A stretch of 29,849 nucleotides of DNA, from NCBI GenBank assembly GCA_900617975.1, contig UZAE01012511.1, forward strand, positions 1 through 29,849, written 5' to 3'. This DNA comes from Rodentolepis nana. Lineage: Eukaryota > Platyhelminthes > Cestoda > Cyclophyllidea > Hymenolepididae. The first letter of the stretch is position 1; each line of letters opens with the position of its first letter. A program made the position numbers and the translations under genes. The notes below the pieces were generated by a model, which was not told the origin of the DNA, made no database searches, and saw only the letters and a list, made by a program, of their open reading frames with translations. Below, one piece after another: positions 22,701-29,849 of the stretch.

Positions 22701-25700
22701 GTTGGTTATCATTGAAAAACGGGTTCTCGTTTCCAGTTATGCTTTAGATTTAATGATCATTAAGTACTCCTTCTACCTTAAAGAACCTTTGAGGTCTTGG
22801 GAACGTTCTGGTGTCAAGAATTTCATTAATGTTCCTATTTTTATCTCCCTCTGAAGTTGAATCAATTCTAATTTGAATTAGCTCATTTGCTAAAGTTCCC
22901 ACCCACATAATTAATTTATCGTACATATTTTTGATAGGCTGATGGAGAAAGTTCTTAATAATGTATTTTCAAGATAAACATGATTCAACAGATCATTATT
23001 ATCAAGGACATTGGAATTGCCAATCAATGCCAAACATCCAGACGTTATTAGGGCAGAAAAAAATAGTTCAGACCTTAAAAGCATTAGCGAATGAAATTGG
23101 TTTAAGAGAGAGTCGGGAATTCAGAAGAGCCCTACTTCATCTGATCTCTAGTTATATTTAATCGTAAATATTTTTGCATCGCCCTGTTGAAGCTTATTTT
23201 AATTAGTGATTTCCCTATCTAAAGTTCGAATGATGGGCTTTCCTAGTTATCCTCTTCCCAAGCATGTCTTAAAATGTCCTTTTATTTGACAAGGTCGACC
23301 ATCAGTGGGCTCGTAATGCTCATTCCTCCAGTGCCTTCTTGACTCATTTTCATTTATAAAGAACCGATGGCACTAGGGATCCGCCCTCATAGGTGATTTC
23401 CATTTCACACACCTTCCAGTTGTGTTTTTGTTTTGGTCTTGATAATGTGAAGGGCAGATTTCTATGCTGCATTCATAGCCCGATGTGGGTGTGAATACTG
23501 CATGTATAATTCACATTACTGTAATTCAAACTGATCATCTTCCCTTTCCTCCCTCCCAAACCTGAAAGTATGCGGATGTGAATTAAGGCCAATAATTTCC
23601 ATTGACCGCTTTAAAGTGCATCTTCCAGTCACCCTTCATTTAAAGCAAATATCCGCTTTCTCTCTCTCCCTCTCCTGAGGTGCAGTCCTTTCCTCTTATA
23701 ATTACAGTGATCTTCTTACAGGGTATAATGGTCATTCGACACATTCCGTCTCTTGGTTTGCTTAAGCTGGAAGTTAGTTCAACCAATCGTTCCTCATAAG
23801 AGGGAGTGTAAAGCAGTCTCACTCTTGAGATGTGTAATGGGGCGTTCATCTGTTGTACACAGTTTATATCGTTAATTTCTTCACCTATTTGGTGTGTAAT
23901 TCACCTTTGTTCTTTGTATTGTACTGTACTATTGCCTGTTTTGCTATAATGTAAGCGTAGCCTTGGTGTGAGCTTCTTTGCCCCAATAAGGTATTATCTC
24001 ATTAGTCCCCCAGTACTGGTGTCTCTTGAGACATTTTACACATGGGGGGTGGGAGAGACTTGGGACTTCTTCCTTCCATCATTCGGCATTGCTCTATTTT
24101 CCCTAATTTGATCCTCTTTTGATTTCTGGGTATATTTCATTCGCTATTGATAGTCACATGTGAAATTGGAAAGATGCCTGCAATCTTTTCCCTGGTTAAT
24201 CCTTTTTTTTGACTGTTCATTCAAGAGTTTGAATTTTAATTTTAAGGCGAACATTCGCCCTTTTTGTCATAAAGCTTTTTTATTGTATATTCTTTAGTTT
24301 AACTTCAGTCTTCCTAGGTCGGTGGGGTATTGTTGAAAGTTTCCTCGGAGGTGTTTGGTTGTAATCTAATTATTTTTTACTCCCTTTTATCATAATCGGT
24401 GAAGGGTAGTATTTAATGTTTCCTGAATTTAACTCTTTTCTATTTAATCGAATTTTCATTTGACCGTTAAATTACCTTCACCTCGAATGGATTTTAATTC
24501 CACAATTCAAAATAATTTATGAAGAAAAATTATCTGGGGTGGTGGTGGGGGGTGGGGGCGAGGTTGCTAATATCTCAAACTGCACGGTCACTTGTGGGAG
24601 TTTAAGATAATAAAAAGGCCATGCTAGGTGTATTAGTTCTCTCGGGACTATCATTTTAACTGACTCGCGGAGTTTAATTTATCCCCAACAGCAAAATGTA
24701 AGAATTCATTTCTCTCTCTCTCTCTCTCCCCTTGAATCGCCTGTTCATGTTGTTGGCAGAAATGAGCTTAAGGTAGCATAAGGCAGTAATTGAAGACCTA
24801 GTCGGGGAAGTTCACCTACCTCACTCTACTATACCACAGAGGTGTATAGTAAGTTAAAATAATGAGGGCATTTATTCTTCAAGATGGATGCGATAATTGT
24901 GCTGCACATAATTTTTTGAGAAGGATTTTGAACTAGTTAATCAAGTCAGAGCAGAATGCATTTGAATTCTGGATACAGTAGGTTTTCCTTCTCTCCAGCA
25001 TGAGCGTAATTCACTACGTCGTTGTCTGACGTTCTAAAGTTGAAATTTCTGTATTTGTATTGCTGTGTTTTAATGTCGGAACTTACTCTGATTTGCCAAA
25101 GACGAACTTTGACACTAAAGCCGCATCTGTTTTCGATCTCACCAAAGGAATAATTTTTTGTTTGATCACTTTTGTAAAAATACTTACAGTAACATGGACA
25201 TCCTCTTTTCCTCAATTTGAATGAATGTGGGGAAAACTCCGAATGAGAGTACTAAAATAAAACAGTTGATATTTACTTCGGATTGATTTATTTTCCAATT
25301 GTTTACATCTTCTGTCTCAATATTTCCGTATTTGTTTGTTTTCACTTTTTCCTTTCTGACAAACAAAATTTTTTACCTTATAGAAGAGAGAGAGAGTGAT
25401 AGAACGGGAGGGCTACAGGTGTCGAAAGTAGATCGGGTGCCGAAGATTGAAACGATCTGGCTAATTGAGTCAGAGATAATAGGGAGCCGAAACCTAGGAA
25501 ACTGACTCGGGAGACGATCACACTTGTGTGTAAACAGTTTAAGAGGTATGAGCAAAATGAGTTTATACGGAATTGTGAATGGAAACGACTGTTCAAAATT
25601 GTTTGAAAGGTGTGTCGATGCAAGAATTGGGGATAGGATAGTGGTTCCGCCTTAGCAACATTTATTCAAGAACTTGTCTTGAATATCATATTTGGAAAAT

Positions 25701-26382
25701 AACTTTTAATTTTAAATGGGTACTCTTTCGTCATCTAATTGCGTTCCATTTTTCGTTTCAGGGTCTCCGTCAACAGAATCTGTCTAACTTAGCCACAACA
25801 TATTTCATCACTCACTTTGACGTTGTTTTTTCTCCGTCTCCTCCACCCCACTCGACATCCATTGGCAGTCAACTCCATCAGCACATTCAATTCGGCCTAC
25901 TCAAATCCGCCACGAGTCTTAACAGTCTTCTTCAACGTCGACGACGAAGTGGTGTTGTTCCACGACGCTCCATGGTAACCGCCACATCTACAGAGGAAGC
26001 TATGGCTGTCACGAGTCTGTCAGTCAGTGGGCATGTCGGTTGCGGTTCGAGGTCCCGTCCTATTAGTCCTGGGGGTGATACTGCATCCCCTCTTCTTTCA
26101 CCAGAAGCTGTCGACAGCTCCTGTTTGGTAGCTCATTCTTCTAGCAGTTTGTCGCTTTCACCCTCGAGAAAATGGCAATATTCCGATACTGAAGAAAATG
26201 ATCTCGGGCATGTTTCATTCAATATATTATTTTACAGTTTATCAATTTTTCATTTAAACCTCACGGTTATTCATTATTAATTTTTTGCTTTGAATCATTT
26301 CAAGCTGAATACCGACACCACTGTTGACTTAGATCCAGTTGTTGAGGATATGGGTGCTGTTTCCTCCAAGACTGAACAGTAG
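13739..26382 (+). CDS. RhoGAP-domain protein, FAM13-like
   Basis: Four exons, all joined in phase 0: 13739-14107, 14183-14395, 25762-26211 and 26305-26382, giving 369 residues. Donors AAG|GTGAAT and CAG|GTAAAG are good; CAT|GTTTCA at 26212 is weak. ATG at 13739 has a CCATGG context and an in-frame TGA 18 bp upstream. The RhoGAP domain spans about residues 24-215: FGVPL (24-28), arginine finger R63 in GIFRVNG, LKLFLREIPDGIIP (101-114), LPEENYNLLRYVCHFL, and the conserved Asn177 in NLGIVFGP. Both key residues are present, so GAP activity is plausible: stimulating GTP hydrolysis by Rho-family GTPases at membranes or the cytoskeleton. The VNG after the finger and the region after FGP point to FAM13 over other GAPs. 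Residues 216-344 are Ser/Pro-rich with a basic QRRRRS patch (252-257) and an acidic SDTEEND, likely phosphorylation sites. The C-terminal half of vertebrate FAM13 proteins is absent. Confidence 0.85.
15056..15066. repeat. Poly(C) tract, 11 nt
   Basis: Uninterrupted C run in the large intron, preceded by CACA. Confidence 0.9.
20560..20965 (-). other. CpG-rich island in the large intron, with short minus-strand open frame
   Basis: Roughly 28 CpG dinucleotides lie in about 400 bp, including CTCGCCCGCGCATCGCATGC near 20717, against a CpG-poor intron. On the minus strand 20965-20768 is open from ATG for 65 codons (starting MWKGKRVGFVCECVKG) with codon use less AT-biased than its surroundings. A second minus frame (20749-20510) follows. 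I recognise no domain in either. It could be an intronic promoter or enhancer, a recently inserted sequence, or an exon of a nested gene; none of these is shown. Confidence 0.3.
21971..21987. repeat. (CAT)n microsatellite
   Basis: Five to six CAT/TCA units in the large intron. Confidence 0.85.
24711..24728. repeat. (TC)9 microsatellite
   Basis: Nine uninterrupted TC units in the large intron, followed by CCC. Confidence 0.9.
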
Positions 26383-26554
26383 CTATTTGTTGTGATACAG
26401 AACTAAATAGAAATGAATAGAGAATTTCAATCTCCCCCAACAAGATCAGCAATTTGTTACCATTCCTCCACTTTAGATTGTCAATATGTCAAGCGTAGAC
26501 TACACCATATGCGCCTCTGTCATGGATTGAGCTGGCAGACGGTATTGTGGGTTG

Positions 26555-26560
26555 AATAAA
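26555..26560 (+). terminator. Poly(A) signal AATAAA for the RhoGAP gene
   Basis: Canonical AATAAA about 170 bp after the TAG at 26380-26382, followed by a GT-rich stretch (GTGATCCTTGGTGG) near 26580 that fits a downstream processing element. Confidence 0.6.
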
Positions 26561-27990
26561 GAGAATAGAACGCCAAGAATGTGATCCTTGGTGGAATTAT
26601 TTTAATTCAGAACTGAGTCTGCACTGCAGTCGACATTGAGGAACATGCATATATTTTAAAATCCCATCAATTTTCAATGCCCTACATCTTTGCAGCTTTT
26701 TGAGAAAAAAGTCCCGTTTTTTTCAATTTCCCTTCTCGCGCTGGCTCTCTTTCAATTTATAGTCTATCCAATTTTCAGTTAAATTGGCAATCTGTTTCAT
26801 TGTCCAGGTAGCTAACTGCTTTGAATCTCAGGGCTAAATTACCTTTTATTGTTTGTAAGTATTTTTTAAAAATATTCCGAAAGGTGGTAGGTTATGTGAA
26901 GGGTAAGCAATTGGGGTTGATGCAATCTAAAATATTGTTAATCAGATGCGATATCTCCCCACCACATCCGCATGAAAGATTAATTAAGATGAGTAGAGGA
27001 AGCTTGACACGTGATACTCCCCCAGAATTTCTATTCTGGAAGATTATTTATTTATTGTGTTTGCTCAAATTCAAAAGGTTGGGATTGGTTCCCTCATATA
27101 ATCGCTAATAGTAAATTGTTTTCGTATTCGACTTTCTTGAATCAACACTTATTATTTACTGTAGCGCACTTTTCATTGAGATATTGTTAACACTTCCAAC
27201 TAGTTAATTGTCTTATCCACATCAGCAATCGGTGAAATAAAGGCCCAGGGTACCTAGAGCCAGTTTCAGAATAGCCTAAATACGGATTTCAAGTGCTATC
27301 ATAATCTTTGGTCTATTCTTTTTGAACCAGACAGAAACAGAGCTGACATTGGTGATTCCAACCGAGTTTATTTTTAATTAGGGAGTGGCCATTCAGTACT
27401 AATGACAACTACTTTATTCAGTCAGAAGTTCAACAGAAACTCATCTTGGATTAAGTTTGCTGTATTGGTGATTATTTAGATAAGGTTGTTGCTTTTAAAA
27501 AAGTTGGCGTAAATTACAATGCGAGCTCATGTGTTCCATTTGTGCTTACTAAGATCAGATTAACTTTGAAAGCAATTTAGGTTAATATTTCCCCATAATC
27601 ATTTTGGGCAGAGTGGTGGTTTCACATAACCTCCCTCTTGAGAAACACAAATTCTTTCACCACCTTTATTAGCCTGACTAAGCCAGTACCTTTGAGTATG
27701 CCTTGACGGAAATCGGACACATAGTCTCTGACTTCCCAGACGAGCAAGTAAACCACTTTAGATTTTGTAGAAATATTGATTCCATCAAATGGGAGGGGGG
27801 AGCATTTGAGTCAGCGATAAGACCTCTGTGTGTCATTGTATATTCGCTTAACTAATTGGTATATTCATAGTGCTGTTGGTATTTTTAATGAATGGAGTGG
27901 GTCACAGGGTCTCTTTATTTTGTTTTCTCCCTCATGTGATCCTCTATCGCATCGAGATAAGACTCGTCGCGATTGTTTATTCTTTGGACT

Positions 27991-28164
27991 TTAAGCGTTG
28001 TTAAAAAAAGTCATTTGAGAGCTCTCAACAGCCTTGTCCACAATCGCTTCAATCAATGCCAATGCCATCTTAGACTCCTTACCTGAATACTCTGAGTCAT
28101 TATCTACTCTCCTCGTGTAGATATAGCAAAATATGTTCAGACTCAGTCGCACTGTAGCATGCTT
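27991..28164 (-). other. Possible minus-strand terminal exon fragment, weak
   Basis: One minus-strand frame stays open for 58 codons, ending in TAA at 27993-27991, and includes SKMALALIEAIVDKAVESSQ. Codon use is more balanced than in the surrounding AT-rich DNA. Reverse-strand AATAAA signals follow at about 27982-27977 and 27919-27914. However, no good acceptor precedes it, the family is unknown, and a donor-like CAG|GTAAGG lies within it, so it may be chance. Confidence 0.2.
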
Positions 28165-28432
28165 TCAGTCCTGTGACTTGCCAATATTTGATGCCACCTC
28201 CCAAAACACTAAAATTCGTCAATCTAGTAAACCACACAATTCTTATTGAATTGTCAGTCAAAATACATGTGGAGACTCCAGGCCTCCTATATAAAGTTAG
28301 ATAGGTCAGTTAAATCATAGTTCTTAGTTCATAAGAATATTTTGAGGAAATAGATTACTTGAATGGTCTTCGTGCACATTGTAAACTTCCGCTCACAGGG
28401 TCAAAGGGCGCATTAGGCAGTAATAATTCCTA

Positions 28433-28448
28433 CCCCCCCCCCCCCCCC
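28433..28448. repeat. Poly(C) tract, 16 nt
   Basis: Longest homopolymer of the window, followed by ACCTTTG. Confidence 0.95.
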
Positions 28449-28944
28449 ACCTTTGATGTCTAGGCCGTTTTTTAAAGCGAACACTACACGCTTGCGCCAT
28501 TTCAATGAGTGAAACAGCCCCAAACTGTGGGCTTCTTTTTTTGGAACTACGCCCGAACTTGCGATCATGTGAGATGAATTGTAAAATTTTCCACGAAATG
28601 TGTCAGTTCTAGCAGTGACCGCTGGGCCCATTTGCTCCTGCCCCTTTCTCTCTAAGCGGAATTGTCATTAGTTGAAGAGAAAGAATAAGTTGTCTGCCGA
28701 TATAGACAGCAAAAGGAATGTGAAACAGAGTTAATTGAGATAAAGAAACATTATCTGGACCAGGGTAGGGGGTAGCCCTGAATCGGAAATCCTAATTATT
28801 ATAATGATGCTAATTGGTTGTCATCATCGCCATATTATAGATAGATCAGGGAGATTCCCAAGAGAACTCGTCTTGCTTAGATCTCCTGCTAGTATATTGG
28901 GCCAATTAGATGTGCAAACGAGATTAACTTAATAAGGGGGAGTT

Positions 28945-28958
28945 GGGGGGGGGGGGGG
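28945..28958. repeat. Poly(G) tract, 14 nt
   Basis: Uninterrupted run of 14 G, preceded by AAGGGGGAGTT. Confidence 0.95.
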
Positions 28959-29849
28959 AATTGACATAACGTAAAGAGAGGTTATTATGTTGTCAAACGC
29001 TGAAATCCTGTGAGCTTAAATCACTCGATGGTCTCCACAGTTCTGTATTAATTAATTGGATTATCACTGGTAATAGGAGTAATAAATAATTTGAATAGAT
29101 TTGATAATGGAAATGTTTTGTTTTGAGAAAACTTGGGAATCACCGGTTAGTGTTTATATCTGAACCAATTTGGGGCTCTGTCTTCGCTTATCAATTACAC
29201 TTATCAGAATTGGTGAGTCAGCTTCAATTAGAGGAATTTTACATTTGTCTAATTCCAGAACTACGTTTTATGTCGTCTTACTAAGTATACGCAGTTCTAA
29301 TATCTTCATTATACCTAGAAAACTTCTATAGCAGTGTAGGAACCAGATTTGGTAATAGGGAAACAACTGTCCGCGGTATCTCGAGGTGAAAAGCTGGTTA
29401 AAATGAAATATTATCCTTGAGAATCAACTTGTCAATGACCTTGACCACTATCTTTGAATGTCAATTTTCGATCGATTTTCTATTCTTGACATCGAAAGGC
29501 CTTTTTTATTGAAGATCACTCATGCTCTGGTCAGTATAAACATTTGTGTCTGTTGTGCCGGTTCTACGCTCTTATTCAGATACATTTATCTTAAATTAGG
29601 TGATAAATAATGCTACTCCGTTGTCTAGATTTCATCTGAGGTCCAATCCAGAGCGTGTTAGCAAGGGGAAACCACTGCCATTTTTGTGTGGTTTGTTTAT
29701 AGCTTGTGTTCTGTGGTCTAATCTCATTCTGGGAGGTGGTTGGGGTGGGGCGGGCCTTAAATTATTTGAAATTTTATAACCGCAAGTCACATTTGACATT
29801 CATTATTCGTCACAAATTGAGTTGCATTATGCTGAAATTTGGGTAATGG

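Larger units (their letters stand above)
14396..25761 (+). other. Large second intron (about 11.4 kb) of the RhoGAP gene
   Basis: Begins GTAAAG after GTCCAG and ends TTTCGTTTCAG. Exons on either side continue the GAP domain without a gap (CGLGVQ then GLRQQNLSNL), so no coding exon is needed in between. It is mostly AT-rich and free of recognisable genes. Patches less AT-rich than average lie at about 15600-16060, 17200-17560 and 20560-20965. Simple sequence includes C11 at 15056-15066, (CAT)n near 21971-21987, a GGT/G-rich block at 24538-24560 and (TC)9 at 24711-24728. Short open frames on both strands, such as minus 19483-19674, have no family resemblance. Confidence 0.75.
26561..29849. other. 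Unassigned 3' flank
   Basis: About 3.3 kb with no gene I can identify. It contains weak minus-strand coding-like stretches at 27991-28164 and 28413-28631, and two long homopolymers, C16 at 28433-28448 and G14 at 28945-28958. The open frame at 26821-27108 on the plus strand begins at a non-ATG codon and looks incidental. Confidence 0.5.

Noticed and set aside
24835..24858. Short imperfect inverted repeat (ACTATACC...GGTGTATAGT)
   Set aside because: Arm of about 8 bp with a bulge; common by chance in AT-rich DNA and with no flanking transposon features.
1..29849. CRISPR arrays, bacterial operons, LTR elements or viral genes
   Set aside because: No regularly spaced repeats, ribosome-binding-site-led gene clusters, long terminal repeats or viral protein motifs were seen; splice sites and LINE/SINE content indicate an animal genome.

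Overview
The window is animal nuclear DNA: AT-rich, with intron-split genes, GT-AG splice sites, AATAAA signals, microsatellites and non-LTR retroelements. There is no sign of bacterial or organellar DNA. The LINE relic resembles Jockey-superfamily elements that are common in arachnids and crustaceans, and DM9-repeat proteins are typical of arthropods, molluscs and flatworms. An arthropod is my best guess, but it is an inference.

Layout. Positions 1-2940 hold no gene I can support, apart from one complete ~330 bp SINE-like element (795-1124) with a perfect 13 bp target-site duplication. A TATA/CCAAT-like cluster lies near 2951-3020. The first protein gene ends at 5943. Its main exon (about 4200-5287) encodes a long acidic Glu/His/Gln-rich region followed by a tandem DM9 (DUF3421) module, which is completed by two small exons; a poly(A) signal follows at 6101. 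Positions 6107-9104 show nothing recognisable. A degraded, 5'-truncated LINE runs on the minus strand at about 9105-12650 (endonuclease remnant, reverse transcriptase, C-terminal tail). It has lost most of the RNase H region expected for such elements, carries several frameshifts and three short tandem duplications, and is interrupted by a second copy of the same SINE with a 12 bp target-site duplication. The SINE ends in a tail shared with the LINE 3' end.

The second gene (13739-26382, plus strand) encodes a 369-residue RhoGAP protein that best resembles the GAP domain of the FAM13 family. It has four exons and a second intron of about 11.4 kb. That intron holds no gene I can identify, but it contains an unexpected CpG-rich island at 20560-20965. 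A poly(A) signal follows at 26555. The remainder (26561-29849) is unassigned, with a few weak minus-strand coding-like stretches and long C/G homopolymer tracts.

The two genes do not look functionally linked. One is a probable carbohydrate-recognition or immune-type protein with an odd acidic extension; the other is a signalling regulator of small GTPases. The most instructive unlisted structure is the SINE/LINE partnership, where nested insertion, target-site duplications and tail sharing can all be read directly.
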